Source of the DNA: Caballeronia insecticola
GTDB taxonomy: Bacteria > Pseudomonadota > Gammaproteobacteria > Burkholderiales > Burkholderiaceae
Length of the DNA: 64,000 nt
Direction of reading: 5' to 3'
Assembly: GCF_000402035.1 (NCBI RefSeq)
Contig: NC_021288.1
Location: 1-64,000 of the forward strand
The translations under genes and the position numbers were made by a program. The notes under the pieces are model-generated. The model was not told the DNA's origin. It saw only the letters and a list, made by a program, of their open reading frames with translations, and made no database searches. Below are positions 24,172 to 33,044 of the stretch, piece after piece (position 1 is the stretch's first letter; every line of letters begins with the position of its first letter).

Positions 24172-24915
24172 TCACCCCGACAACGGCCGCTCCGGCTCCA
24201 GCACCGCGCCACCGAGTATCGAGTTGGCATCGGCGCGTGCGTTGTCGAGTTGCACGACGCTCGCCTGGCGCGCGGCGAGCGCATCGCGATTGGCGATCGC
24301 CGTGAAAATCGCCTTGTGACGCGGCAACGACAGCGCATGCGTATTCGGATGACGGCTCGTGAGCTTGATCGATTCGCTGAGCGCGAGCGACAGCATGTTG
24401 CCGATATACGCGAGCATGTCGTTGTGCGTCGCCGTCATGATCGCGCGATGAAACGCCAGATCGGGATCGAGCAGATCGTCGGCCGTTTGCGCGGTTTCCA
24501 TGCGTTCGTACGCGGCGGCGATACGCGCGATGTCATCGTCGCTGGCGGAGATTGCGGCAAGCGCAGCGGCGGCGGGCTCGATGATCTGCCGCACCGTCAT
24601 GAGCGCGCGAAAGAACTCGCCTTCGGGAAGATGGCTGATGGTCCACACGAGCACGTCGGGGTCGAGCATGTGCCATTCGTGCCGCGCGCGCACGACGCTG
24701 CCCACGCGCGGCTTCGACACGACGAGCCCCTTGGCGACGAGCACGCGCGTCGCTTCGCGCAGCACGGGACGGCTCACGCCATAGCTCGCGCAGAGCGTGG
24801 GCTCGGCGGGCAGACGCTGACCGGGCGCGAACGCGCCGCTCACGATCTGCATGCCGAGCTCCTGCACGATGCGTCCGTGCATGCTCTTGCGTTGCTTGGG
24901 GTTGCGGTAATCCAT
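24172..24915 (-). CDS. GntR-family regulator (FCD domain)
   Basis: A 247-residue regulator with an N-terminal winged helix (about 12-75: MQIVSGAFAPGQRLPAEPTL, YGVSRPVLREATRVL) and a C-terminal all-helical FCD ligand domain with typical metal-binding His residues (FHRAIMTATHN, HKAIF). I use the ATG at 24915; a TTG at 24960 would add 15 residues of unusual composition. It is the last gene of the sugar ABC operon on the minus strand and probably controls it in response to a sugar acid or similar effector. The FCD group commonly regulates sugar-acid catabolism, which matches the dehydratase remnant upstream. Confidence 0.88.
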   Translation of the reverse strand: MDYRNPKQRKSMHGRIVQELGMQIVSGAFAPGQRLPAEPTLCASYGVSRPVLREATRVLVAKGLVVSKPRVGSVVRARHEWHMLDPDVLVWTISHLPEGEFFRALMTVRQIIEPAAAALAAISASDDDIARIAAAYERMETAQTADDLLDPDLAFHRAIMTATHNDMLAYIGNMLSLALSESIKLTSRHPNTHALSLPRHKAIFTAIANRDALAARQASVVQLDNARADANSILGGAVLEPERPLSG

Positions 24916-24963
24916 GAATGTCCGGCCACGCCAGCTCACCGCAACTGGCTCAATCGACAAGGT

Positions 24964-25773
24964 TCAAGGCGCGGTCGTCGCGCGCATCGCCCGATACTCC
25001 CGCCTCACGATGTCCATCAACTCCGCCACCGATGTATTCGCGCTGCGCTGCTCGTACGTCACGCGGCCGCGTTGCATCAACATGATGCGATCCGCGATAT
25101 CGAGCGTCTGCGCGTAGTTGTGCATGATCATGATGATCGAGAGCCCGCCCTTTTCCTTCAGCCGCATGACGAGGTCGATGATGAGCGCCGCTTCGCGCGC
25201 ACCCATCGCGGCGAGCGGTTCGTCGAGCAGAAGGATTCGCGCGTTCGTATTCACCGCGCGCGCCACCGCGATCGCCTGACGCTGTCCGCCCGAAAGCCGC
25301 TCCACCGGCAGATCGACGGAGGGCACGTGCACGCCGATATCGTCGAGACATTGCGCCGCGCGCTCGCGCATCTGCTTGTGATCGACGAGGCGCAGCAGGC
25401 GCGCCGGACCAGTGCGCACGATCTCGCGATTGAGAAACATGTTGTGGTAGATCGACAGCGAATTCGCCAGCGCAAGATCCTGATACACGCATTCGATGCC
25501 GAGCGCGCGCGCATGATCGACGGACTTGAGCAGCGTCTCGTCGCCGTGAATGTGCAGCGTGCCGCTCGTCTGCTGATGAAATCCCGTGAGGATTTTGACG
25601 AGCGTCGATTTGCCCGCGCCGTTGTCGCCGAGAATGCCGAGAATCTCGCCTTCGCCCAGCGTGAGCGACACGCCGTCGAGCGCCGTCACGGCGCCGAAGC
25701 GCTTGACGAGATTGTCGCCGCGCAGCGCGAGTTTGCCGGCGACCTGTGGTTCTGTCAGCACCGTGCTCATCAT
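24964..25773 (-). CDS. CUT2-type sugar ABC transporter ATPase, single domain
   Basis: A 269-residue ATP-binding protein with Walker A GDNGAGKST at 49-57, signature LSGGQ at about 164 and Walker B ILLLDEP. CUT2 systems usually have a fused two-domain ATPase of about 500 residues; this one has a single domain, as in FrcA-type fructose transporters. It drives uptake of the substrate delivered by the binding protein encoded upstream. Its start codon overlaps the permease stop (ATGA). Confidence 0.9.
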   Translation of the reverse strand: MMSTVLTEPQVAGKLALRGDNLVKRFGAVTALDGVSLTLGEGEILGILGDNGAGKSTLVKILTGFHQQTSGTLHIHGDETLLKSVDHARALGIECVYQDLALANSLSIYHNMFLNREIVRTGPARLLRLVDHKQMRERAAQCLDDIGVHVPSVDLPVERLSGGQRQAIAVARAVNTNARILLLDEPLAAMGAREAALIIDLVMRLKEKGGLSIIMIMHNYAQTLDIADRIMLMQRGRVTYEQRSANTSVAELMDIVRREYRAMRATTAP

Positions 25774-26780
25774 CGGGCTCCCCGGCGGCGAATGCGCCCG
25801 ACATGGATGTTGAAGATCATCGCGGCGAGAATGGCGGCGCCGAGAATGATGTTGAACGTGAACGCGTTGATGCCGATGAGCGTGAAGCCGTCGCTCAGAA
25901 TGCCGAGCACCGCCGCGCCGAGCAGGCCGCCGACGATCGTGCCCGAGCCGCCCGTGAGCGGCGTGCCGCCGATCACCGCCGCGGCGACCGCGAGGAACAT
26001 GATCTGATTGCCGCCCGCTTGCGGGTCAATCGACGTGATGCGAAAGCCTTCGAGTATGCCGGTGAAGCCCGCCAGCACCGCCGCGAGCACGAAGTTACCG
26101 AGCCGCAGCCGGTTCACGTGAATGCCCGCCTCGCTCGCGCCGAGCGCATTCGCACCCGCCGCCTGCGTATGCAGGCCCCAGCGCGTATGACGCAGAAGCG
26201 TGTGCATGACGAAGGCGATCGCCACGGTCCAGATGATCTCGCTATAACCCCATGCGCCCATGACGGCGGCGAATTCGGGCGAGCCCGGCGTCGCGACCGG
26301 CGTGCCGCGCGACACGGTCAGCGTGATGCCGTTGATCAGAAAGAGCGTGCCGAGCGTCGTGACGAACGAGGGTAGGCGCAGAAAGACCGTGACCGCGCCG
26401 TTCACGAAGCCGATGATCGCCGCCGCAATGAGCCCCGCGATGACCGCGAGCCACATCGGCGCGCCGGCGTCGTTGGCGAACACCATCATGAAGGGCGCGA
26501 ACGCGAACACCATGCCCGCCGACAGATCGATGTCGCCGCCGATCATCAGCATGATCTCGCCGAACGCGATGATTGCCACCGGCGCGATGAACTGCGACAG
26601 ATTGACGAGGCTCGCGTTGCTCAGGAGGAAGTCGTGATTGACGAACTGAAAGTAGGCCGAGAGCAGCAAGGCCACCAGCAGAATGCGCAGCTCGGGCGCC
26701 CAATGGGACATCCACGCCCCGCGCGGCGGTGCTGCCCGCGCGGGCGCTTCGACTTTGGCAGGTTGGTTCACCGTATTCAT
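25770..26780 (-). CDS. sugar ABC transporter permease
   Basis: A 336-residue inner-membrane permease of the ribose/xylose/arabinose type (BPD_transp_2), with eight to ten hydrophobic segments. The conserved cytoplasmic stretch reads GLHTQAAGANALGASEAGIHVNR in outline, and the membrane loop GGIDLS-type motif appears as GGDIDLSAGM. The ATG at 26780 shares a base with the stop of the binding-protein gene, so the operon is tightly coupled. An upstream GTG at 26783 would add one codon. The substrate cannot be read from the permease. Confidence 0.9.
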   Translation of the reverse strand: MNTVNQPAKVEAPARAAPPRGAWMSHWAPELRILLVALLLSAYFQFVNHDFLLSNASLVNLSQFIAPVAIIAFGEIMLMIGGDIDLSAGMVFAFAPFMMVFANDAGAPMWLAVIAGLIAAAIIGFVNGAVTVFLRLPSFVTTLGTLFLINGITLTVSRGTPVATPGSPEFAAVMGAWGYSEIIWTVAIAFVMHTLLRHTRWGLHTQAAGANALGASEAGIHVNRLRLGNFVLAAVLAGFTGILEGFRITSIDPQAGGNQIMFLAVAAAVIGGTPLTGGSGTIVGGLLGAAVLGILSDGFTLIGINAFTFNIILGAAILAAMIFNIHVGRIRRRGAR

Positions 26781-27901
26781 CACGACTTGATTGCGCCGCT
26801 CATCGGAACGATTTGCGGCTTGGTGGTCTTGCCTTCATAACGCGTCGACGTGTTGAGATACGGCTCGACGGTCGACTTCGTCACGAACTTGAGGCCCGTG
26901 TTGATGTTCGCCGGCCCGACCAGCCCGCCCGATGCGAGGAACGTGAACGCTTCCATCACCGTATAGAAACCCTGCACGTACGGCTGCTGGTCGATGGTGA
27001 AGTCGAGGAAGCCTTCGTGAATGAGCTGGATGGTCTGCGGCAACAGATCGAAGCCGCCGCCGTGCACGCCTTTCGACGGCAGATTCGATTCCTTCATCAC
27101 CTGAGCCACGCCTTGCGTGCTGCCCGCATCGACGGCGAACATGCCTTTCAGATCCTGATGGCCGAGATAGAAGGCTTTGATCTTCGACAGTTCCTCGTTG
27201 ACGGTCGCGCCGGTCGCAACCGTCTGAATGTCGATCTTCTTGCCCGATTTCTTGATCGCGTCGCTCGCGCCGTCGAGACGCGGCTGGATGTTGAGCTGCC
27301 CCGGCGTCGCGATGAACAGCGCGACCAGCCCGCTGTCGATCAGACTCGCGATACGCTCGCCCATCTGATAACCCGAGAGGTACAGGTCCTGCCCGATATA
27401 CGCGAGACGCGGATTGCTCTTGCCGCGCGGCGCGTCGGCGTTGTAGGCGAACACCGGAATGCCGGCGTCGAGCGCGGCCTGAATCGGCTTGTCGAAGGCG
27501 TTCGGATCGACGATCGGCACGGCGATCGCGTCGGCTTTTGCGGCGATCGCGGAGTTGACCGCGCGCACCATTTCGCCTGCGTCGGATGTGGCCGAGCCGG
27601 TCCACTGATAGTCCATGCCGAGCAGCGAGCAGGCATCCTGGATGCCGTATTGCGTAGGCACGAAGAAAGGATTCGTCGTCACGTGATTGACGAACACGAT
27701 CTTCCATTTCTTGTGCTGCGGAAACGCCGCTTCGGCCGCCTGCGCGCTGGAAATCAAACCACCGCCGCCCGCGACGCCGCCCAGCAGCGACAGCGCGGCG
27801 CCCAGACCCACGCCCTGCATGAGTCCGCGCCGGGTCGAGCTGATCAGATTGCCGTTCTCTTTTGCATTGTCTTGTGCGTCGTCATCCCGATTCTGCGCCA
27901 T
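26780..27901 (-). CDS. periplasmic sugar-binding protein
   Basis: A 373-residue type I periplasmic binding protein (RbsB/Peripla_BP_4 class). The N terminus has a twin-arginine-like leader (SSTRRGLMQGVGLGAAL, cleavage near AQA), unusual among sugar-binding proteins and perhaps for export by Tat. The two-lobe fold is visible from KWKIVFVNHVTTNPFF through DAIAVPIVDPNAFDKPI to GGGFDLLPQTIQLI. GGAGG lies seven bases before the ATG. It is first in the operon with permease, ATPase and GntR regulator. A sugar or cyclitol ligand is likely; which one is unknown. Confidence 0.9.
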   Translation of the reverse strand: MAQNRDDDAQDNAKENGNLISSTRRGLMQGVGLGAALSLLGGVAGGGGLISSAQAAEAAFPQHKKWKIVFVNHVTTNPFFVPTQYGIQDACSLLGMDYQWTGSATSDAGEMVRAVNSAIAAKADAIAVPIVDPNAFDKPIQAALDAGIPVFAYNADAPRGKSNPRLAYIGQDLYLSGYQMGERIASLIDSGLVALFIATPGQLNIQPRLDGASDAIKKSGKKIDIQTVATGATVNEELSKIKAFYLGHQDLKGMFAVDAGSTQGVAQVMKESNLPSKGVHGGGFDLLPQTIQLIHEGFLDFTIDQQPYVQGFYTVMEAFTFLASGGLVGPANINTGLKFVTKSTVEPYLNTSTRYEGKTTKPQIVPMSGAIKS

Positions 27902-28245
27902 GTCTTCCTCCAGTCTTTTCTTCGTTGGTCGATGGGTCGACTCATCGTCGATCGCGTTCAGATACTGGGTTTCATCGGCACGTCATGGGCATGCGGCTTT
28001 CACGATCGAAAGCCGTCATAACCGCCCATGACGATGCGGGCATTGCGCGAGAGGGTGATACGGGCGCGGTGTTCTTGACTAGTAATTGGGATATGCGAAA
28101 TCCCGCGCTTTTGCTTCAATAGACAAACTATATGCAGCGTCATCCAACGTTTCGATTAGCGTTTTCCCGGTGCGGCGCAGGCATATAGTCATGCTATTTA
28201 TGGGCTTTCCTACAGAGTGGGTATCGTCAGGAGCGCCCAAAAGCC
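27902..28245. other. intergenic region upstream of the sugar ABC operon
   Basis: It contains no convincing gene. It must hold the promoter of the ABC operon on the minus strand. The dehydratase remnant begins at its right end and points the other way, so this may once have been a divergent catabolic promoter. Confidence 0.5.
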
Positions 28246-28485
28246 AGGCTTCGGTCAGCAGCACGGTTCGGCATCGCGGACAAGAACGGTTTCGTGCACC
28301 GGAACTGGATGAAGAATCAGGGCATACCGGATCACGAGTTCGAGGGCACACCGATTATCGGCATATGTAATACGTGATCCGAATTAACGCCGTGCAATGC
28401 GCACTTTCGCAAGCTCGCCGAGCACGGGAAGCGCGGCGTGTTTGAGGCGGGCGGATCTGCTGTCGAGTGTCCGGTGTTCTCGTGA
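28246..28485 (+). pseudogene. remnant of an IlvD/Edd-family sugar-acid dehydratase
   Basis: One reading frame, interrupted by stops at 28375-28377 and 28483-28485, translates to LRSAARFGIADKNGFVHR, NWMKNQGIPDHEFEG, TPIIGICNT-stop-SELTPC, NAHFRKLAEH and then EAGGSAVECPVFS-stop. This is the N-terminal signature of IlvD/Edd dehydratases such as L-arabonate dehydratase, where the first stop replaces the conserved Trp (TGG to TGA) of GICNTWSELTPCN. Only about 80 residues of a normal 570 remain, so the gene is dead. It lies divergent from a sugar ABC operon with an FCD regulator, a common partnership for sugar-acid catabolism. Confidence 0.8.
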
Positions 28486-28746
28486 CGAAGAACTGCAGGC
28501 CGAAGCGTTATCCGGGCATGGCCGGAGTGGGCACGTGCCGCCCGGTCAACCAGCAGCGTCGTCAAATTTCATGAACATTCGAAGTCCGAAATTCCGTTCC
28601 GTCGCGACGATCGATCCATCCCGCAATGCTTCGTAATGTCAACGAATGTCAATTTATGGCGAGTGGTCAACGCCAAAAATCAGCACGCCGTTAAACAGGG
28701 CGACGCAACGTCGTGTCGTCCCGTTTAACTGAGAGAGAAGACTTTC

Positions 28747-29004
28747 ATGAAAATCAAGCTCGTTGCTTTTGCCGTCGCTGCCCTGGCCTTTACTGGCGCC
28801 GCATCCGCAAAAAATTTCGATTTCCACCACGACCATGGCAATCACAACGGCCATAAGCATCGCGAAGAACATCGCGATCATCGTGAGATGCGCGGCCACG
28901 AAGGCGAGTTCGCGAAGAACGGCGAACATCGCCCGGAGCAGCATAGCAATCTGGACACGCACGGCCACGACGGCGAATTCGCCAAGAACAGCGACCGTCG
29001 CTGA
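28747..29004 (+). CDS. small secreted histidine-rich protein
   Basis: An 85-residue protein with a Sec signal peptide (MKIKLVAFAVAALAFTGAASA, cleavage near residue 21). The mature part is very rich in His, Glu, Asp and Arg, with many H-x-H patterns (HHDHGNHNGHKH) and two copies of the unit GHEGEFAKN/GHDGEFAKN. Such peptides can bind Zn, Ni or Cu in the periplasm, but no function is established here. GAGAGAGAAG upstream of the ATG is a good ribosome binding site. It stands alone between the dehydratase remnant and the LysM gene. Confidence 0.75.
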   Translation: MKIKLVAFAVAALAFTGAASAKNFDFHHDHGNHNGHKHREEHRDHREMRGHEGEFAKNGEHRPEQHSNLDTHGHDGEFAKNSDRR

Positions 29005-29238
29005 TCTTTCGCGTGTAGCGGGGCAAGCTCCGCTACAGCGGTGAGTTGATCGCGCCGTTGCCGTCACGTTTTGCTACATCGGCAGCGGCCCGCGATCATT
29101 GCTGCGTGTTCGCAGTGCAATCGGCGGCGCCCTGCCGATTTCACACAGATACATCTTTCACGCATTCCTCGAAGATGACGATTGCTCTCCGCTGCGGGAG
29201 CTTTTGGCGTCATTACGCGAAGGCGATTTTTTACTACT

Positions 29239-29976
29239 ATGATCAAATCCTCACAGTCGCTGCATCTTATGCGCGCGTCGTGTCTGGCGGTCGCCTTTGG
29301 TTTGGCACTGGGCGGATGCGCCAGTCAAACGCGCACGCAGCAGCCGGCTCAATCCGCGCAGCAGACGACTGCGCTTGATGTTCCTTCAACGCCCGTCGGC
29401 TTCTATCGTGTGGCAACCGGCGATACCCTGATTTCTATCGCAGCCGCCTATGGTCGTGATGCGACTGCAATCGCGGATTGGAACGGGCTTTCAGCCAAGG
29501 CTCAACTGACGCCTGGTCAACTGTTGCGCGTCGGTCCGCCATCGGCACCGCCAACCATGGTTGCCAGTGCCACACAACAGACGCTGAGCGCAACGCCATG
29601 TCGCCCGGACGGGCTGGCCTGGCCGATCAAAGGGCAAGTTCTGAAGCGCTTCGGCTCTGATGGGGCGAAATCCATCCTGATCGCCGGCAAGGCGGGCGAC
29701 ACGATCCGTGCTGCGCAAAGCGGCAGAGTCGTCTACACCGGCGACAAGATCCCCGGCTACGGCAAGCTCGTGATTCTGAAACATAGCGGCCGCTACCTCA
29801 CCGCTTATGGTCATGGCCAGAGCATTCTGGTGAAGGAAGGCAATGAGGTCAGCAAAGGGCAGCCGATTGCGATCATGGGTGATCAGTCGGATAGCCAGCC
29901 CGCTCTGCTTTTCGAGCTGAGACTGGACCGTCAGCCTATCGATCCGCTGACGCGCCTGCAAGACTGCGCATCGTGA
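29239..29976 (+). CDS. LysM/LytM-domain lipoprotein, NlpD/EnvC-like
   Basis: A 245-residue lipoprotein with lipobox LALGGCAS (Cys at about residue 29). A LysM domain follows (about 55-105, FYRVATGDTLISIAAAYGRDATAIADWNG in outline), then a C-terminal LytM/M23 domain (about 135-240). The LytM domain lacks the metal ligands of active peptidases: the usual HxxxD site reads SILIAGKAGD and the HxH is replaced by ALLFEL. It is therefore probably a non-catalytic activator of cell-wall amidases during division, as NlpD and EnvC are. I start at ATG 29239, which places the lipobox at the proper distance. The ribosome binding site is weak. Confidence 0.82.
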   Translation: MIKSSQSLHLMRASCLAVAFGLALGGCASQTRTQQPAQSAQQTTALDVPSTPVGFYRVATGDTLISIAAAYGRDATAIADWNGLSAKAQLTPGQLLRVGPPSAPPTMVASATQQTLSATPCRPDGLAWPIKGQVLKRFGSDGAKSILIAGKAGDTIRAAQSGRVVYTGDKIPGYGKLVILKHSGRYLTAYGHGQSILVKEGNEVSKGQPIAIMGDQSDSQPALLFELRLDRQPIDPLTRLQDCAS

Positions 29977-30032
29977 GTTTGGCTGGCGCCCGGTCACATT
30001 CTTCGTGCTCGAATAACTCGAAACGCCCGAAG

Positions 30033-30521
30033 ATGAACATGCTGCGATTGCGAAACCCAGGCGCTTTCGCTTGCGCGCTCCTGATCGCCGGATGCGCGGC
30101 ATCGCCGCCCCGGCACAGTGCCGAGCACGTCTCGCAGGTTCAGGATGAGCTTGCGCGTTCGACCGAAGGCGCTACGTCGGACAAGTCGCCTCAGACAGAG
30201 AAAGCGCGCAATCTTCATCAAGCGGGGCTTGCGTCCTGGTATGGCCGAGGTTTCAACGGCCATCGCACCGCCAACGGAGAGCGCTTCGATATGCACGCCA
30301 TGACAGCGGCACATCGCACGTTGCCTTTCGGATCTTGGGTGCGTGTCACGCTTGCTGGAAGAAACCGGTCGATCCTCGTTCGAATCAACGACCGCGGTCC
30401 GTTTGAGCGCAATAGAGTCATCGACCTTTCTTACGGCGCTGCCGTTGCGCTCGGCATTGCTCGACATGGGGCCGCGAAAGTCGAGTTGTCGGTCACTTCG
30501 AATTCGCATACCCGGTCGTAG
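30033..30521 (+). CDS. RlpA-like lipoprotein (double-psi beta-barrel)
   Basis: A 162-residue lipoprotein with lipobox LLIAGCAAS. Its RlpA double-psi barrel contains GLASWYGRGFNGHRTANGE, HRTLPFGSWVRVT and INDRGPF, with the conserved Asp and His residues of the septal lytic transglycosylase family. It has no SPOR domain. An upstream GTG at 29973 would overlap the preceding gene; ATG 30033 gives a normal lipoprotein signal. The short distance from the LysM/LytM gene suggests co-expression and a shared role in peptidoglycan remodelling at the septum. Confidence 0.83.
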   Translation: MNMLRLRNPGAFACALLIAGCAASPPRHSAEHVSQVQDELARSTEGATSDKSPQTEKARNLHQAGLASWYGRGFNGHRTANGERFDMHAMTAAHRTLPFGSWVRVTLAGRNRSILVRINDRGPFERNRVIDLSYGAAVALGIARHGAAKVELSVTSNSHTRS

Positions 30522-30556
30522 TGCTATCGCTCGATATGTCCCGATCCGCATTAAAG

Positions 30557-30582
30557 CGCGGAGTCTGTCGAAAGACTCCGCG
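30557..30582. terminator. hairpin between convergent genes
   Basis: A ten-base-pair perfect stem CGCGGAGTCT/AGACTCCGCG with a six-base loop lies between the RlpA gene and the convergent DMT gene. No strong T run follows on either strand, so it may be a weak bidirectional terminator. Confidence 0.55.
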
Positions 30583-30643
30583 TCCGTTGTCGACCCAGGC
30601 GATGGTCCCGGCAGCGATCATCGACGACAAACCGTATTTCACG

Positions 30644-31528
30644 CTATGCGCGCGGCTTCCACGTCGCGATGGCAACGCCTAACACGGCGACGCCCATCGC
30701 CCACCATGCGGGCACGGGCAAGACTTCGCCCAGAAGCAAATACGACATCACGGCGGCCGCCGGCGGCACGAAGAAAAACAGCGACGCCACTTGCGAGACC
30801 CGGCCGGCGCGCGTCATCGCGAGCAGCAGCGTGATCGCGATCAGCGAGTTGCCGATCACGAGATACGCGAGCGTCGCGATGAACGTGGGCGTCCATTGCA
30901 CGTGAATGTGCTCGAAGAGCAGCGCCATCGGCGCACAGAACACGAAGCCGACGCTGTATTGCACGAGGTTCGACGTGAGCGGATCCTGCGCGGTGCCGAA
31001 GCGCTTTTCGTAGAGCATCGCGCCCGTAATGCCGATGAGCGCGCCGATCGACAGCAGCACCGGCCCGAGCGACGAAACCTGCAACGGCCCGCGCGCGAGG
31101 ATCACGCCCGCCGCGCCCGCGAGACCGAGCAGCAAGCCGATCCAGCGTCGTGCACCGATTCGTTCGCCGACGAGCGTGGGCGCGCACACGCCGACGAGAA
31201 TCGGCTGCAGCGAGACGATCAGCGCGATCACCGAAGTGGCGATGCCCGCTGTCATCGCGAGATAGCTGAGGCCGAAGTACATCACCTGCACGAGAAAACC
31301 GACGACGATGAGATGACGCCACGCACGCGCATCGCGCGGCCATTGCGGGCGCCTGAATGCGCACACCGCGAGGAGCACGCCGACGCTCAGCGCAAAGCGA
31401 ATCGACAGAAAGCTCAGCGGCGACGCGTAATGCAGGCCGGTTTTGGCGATGGGAAATCCCGCAGACCAGAGCAGCAGAAACACGACTGGCCCGCCGATCG
31501 TCAGCCAGCGGTTCTCGCGTGGCGCCAT
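30644..31528 (-). CDS. EamA/DMT-family transporter
   Basis: A 294-residue inner-membrane protein with ten predicted helices in two EamA repeats (drug/metabolite exporter family; for example FLLLWSAGFPIAKTGLHY in the first and SIGALIGITGAMLYEKRF at the start of the second). Such proteins usually export amino acids or metabolites; the substrate is unknown. The ATG at 31528 has AAGGA at a good distance and was preferred to the frame extension up to 31663. It is divergent from the methyltransferase gene. Confidence 0.88.
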   Translation of the reverse strand: MAPRENRWLTIGGPVVFLLLWSAGFPIAKTGLHYASPLSFLSIRFALSVGVLLAVCAFRRPQWPRDARAWRHLIVVGFLVQVMYFGLSYLAMTAGIATSVIALIVSLQPILVGVCAPTLVGERIGARRWIGLLLGLAGAAGVILARGPLQVSSLGPVLLSIGALIGITGAMLYEKRFGTAQDPLTSNLVQYSVGFVFCAPMALLFEHIHVQWTPTFIATLAYLVIGNSLIAITLLLAMTRAGRVSQVASLFFFVPPAAAVMSYLLLGEVLPVPAWWAMGVAVLGVAIATWKPRA

Positions 31529-31665
31529 GTTGAAGTCCTTGTATGAAGTTCTCGTGATTGCAACGCAGTGCGCGCCGGATGGCAAGTGCCGGACGGGTTG
31601 CATTTCCGCCCTCGTTTGCGACATGCTTTGCGTATCAAGCACACGTATTAAAGGACAAAGCAATC

Positions 31666-32526
31666 ATGACGGACGACCAACACGCAGCCCCCGACAGCAC
31701 CGCCGCGCGCGTCGCGATGTGGCGCGCCTTGCATGTCGAAGCCGACGCCGCGCCGCACGTACTGGACGACCGGATCGGACTCGCGCTGCTCGCACCCGGC
31801 GACGACTGGCGCGAGCGCGGCGACATGAATCCGCAATTCACGCGCCCGTTTCGCGCATCGATCGTTGCGCGGGCGCGCTTCATCGAAGATCTCGTGCTCG
31901 AACAGATGGAGCGCGGCGTCACGCAATACGTGATTCTCGGCGCGGGCCTCGACAGCTTCGCGCAGCGCAGGCCGGAAATCGCGTCGCGCCTCGCCGTGTT
32001 CGAAGTCGATCCGCCCGCGCCGCAGGCATGGAAGCATCGGCGTCTGATCGAACTGGGCTATGGCGTGCCGGAATGGCTGCGCTTCGTGCCCGTCGATTTC
32101 GAGGCGGGCGAGTCGTGGCGCGAGAAACTCGTGTCGGCGGGATTCGATGCGGGCAAACCGGCCATCGTCGTCTCGACGGGCGTCAGCATGTATCTGACGA
32201 AAGAAGCGAACGCGGCGACGCTGCGCGAAGTCGCGTCCTTCGCGCCCGGCTCGACCTTCGCGATGACCTTCCTGTTCCCGCTCGAACTCGCCGAAGCCGA
32301 TGTGCGTCCGGGACTCGAAATGGCCGAGAAGGGCGCGCGTGCGAGCGGCACGCCGTTCGTGAGCTTCTTCACGCCGGAAGAGATTCAGGCGCTGGCGCGC
32401 GACGCGGGCTTCGCGAAGGCGCAGCATGTGTCCGCCGCCGATCTGACGCGGCGCTACTTCGCGAATCGCAGCGATGGTCTGCGTCCGCCGAACAACGCCG
32501 AAGAGTTGCTGATCGCGAATACATGA
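31666..32526 (+). CDS. class I SAM-dependent methyltransferase (LCMT/PPM family)
   Basis: A 286-residue soluble enzyme. The SAM-binding motif is YVILGAGLDSFAQR (about residues 88-101), followed by the acidic loop FEVDPP and later STGVSMYLTKEAN. This is the leucine-carboxyl-methyltransferase-like group found widely in actinobacteria and Burkholderiales, where substrates are mostly unknown small molecules or carboxylates. The ATG at 31666 follows AAAGGA. It is followed 19 bases later by a cupin gene, perhaps in one operon. Confidence 0.85.
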   Translation: MTDDQHAAPDSTAARVAMWRALHVEADAAPHVLDDRIGLALLAPGDDWRERGDMNPQFTRPFRASIVARARFIEDLVLEQMERGVTQYVILGAGLDSFAQRRPEIASRLAVFEVDPPAPQAWKHRRLIELGYGVPEWLRFVPVDFEAGESWREKLVSAGFDAGKPAIVVSTGVSMYLTKEANAATLREVASFAPGSTFAMTFLFPLELAEADVRPGLEMAEKGARASGTPFVSFFTPEEIQALARDAGFAKAQHVSAADLTRRYFANRSDGLRPPNNAEELLIANT

Positions 32527-32545
32527 AGGACCACGGAGACGCGTC

Positions 32546-33013
32546 ATGCCGAAGATCGATATCGCCCGAGTGCCGCAGAAAAAGGGCTCGGGTTATCCGC
32601 CGCCGTTCGATGCGCCGTGCGCCGACCGCATCCGTCAGCGTTTAGGCGATGCAGGCGGTCTCACTGGCTTCGGCGTGAATCTCATGCATCTGCCGCCGGG
32701 CGGATGGTCGAGCCAGCGTCATTCGCATTCGCACGAAGACGAATTTGTTTATGTGCTGGAAGGCGAACTCATGCTGATCGAGGACGAAGGCGAAACGATC
32801 CTGCGCGCCGGCGACTGCGCCGCGTTTGCGAAGGGAACCGGCAACGGTCATCACATGATCAACCGGTCTGAGCAAGTTGCGGTGTATCTGGAGATCGGCA
32901 ACCGCGTGTATGAAGACCTCACGACCTGCTCCGACGTCGACATGATGAGCGCCAACGCCGATGGCCGCTTCGTCCACAAGGACGGCACGCCGATTGCCGA
33001 CGCGCCCGGCTAA
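32546..33013 (+). CDS. cupin-domain protein
   Basis: The 155-residue single-cupin protein has metal-ligand motifs HSHSHEDEFVYVLEGE (G(X)5HXH(X)3-4E type, about 60-75) and GTGNGHHMIN (second motif His, about 100-105). The fold binds a divalent metal; members range from isomerases to dioxygenases and sugar-binding proteins, so no reaction is assigned. It lies directly after the methyltransferase gene. A ten-base tandem duplication follows its stop codon. Confidence 0.82.
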   Translation: MPKIDIARVPQKKGSGYPPPFDAPCADRIRQRLGDAGGLTGFGVNLMHLPPGGWSSQRHSHSHEDEFVYVLEGELMLIEDEGETILRAGDCAAFAKGTGNGHHMINRSEQVAVYLEIGNRVYEDLTTCSDVDMMSANADGRFVHKDGTPIADAPG

Positions 33014-33020
33014 ACGGTCT

Positions 33021-33040
33021 GGCTAGGCCTGGCTAGGCCT
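33021..33040. repeat. 10-base tandem duplication after the cupin stop codon
   Basis: GGCTAGGCCT is present twice in tandem a few bases beyond the stop. Similar short duplications occur at two other gene ends in the window. Confidence 0.75.
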
Positions 33041-33044
33041 GACT

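Noticed and set aside
27902..28746. Possible insertion sequence between ABC operon and His-rich gene
   Set aside because: No transposase motif, terminal inverted repeats or target duplication; the only recognisable content is the dehydratase remnant.
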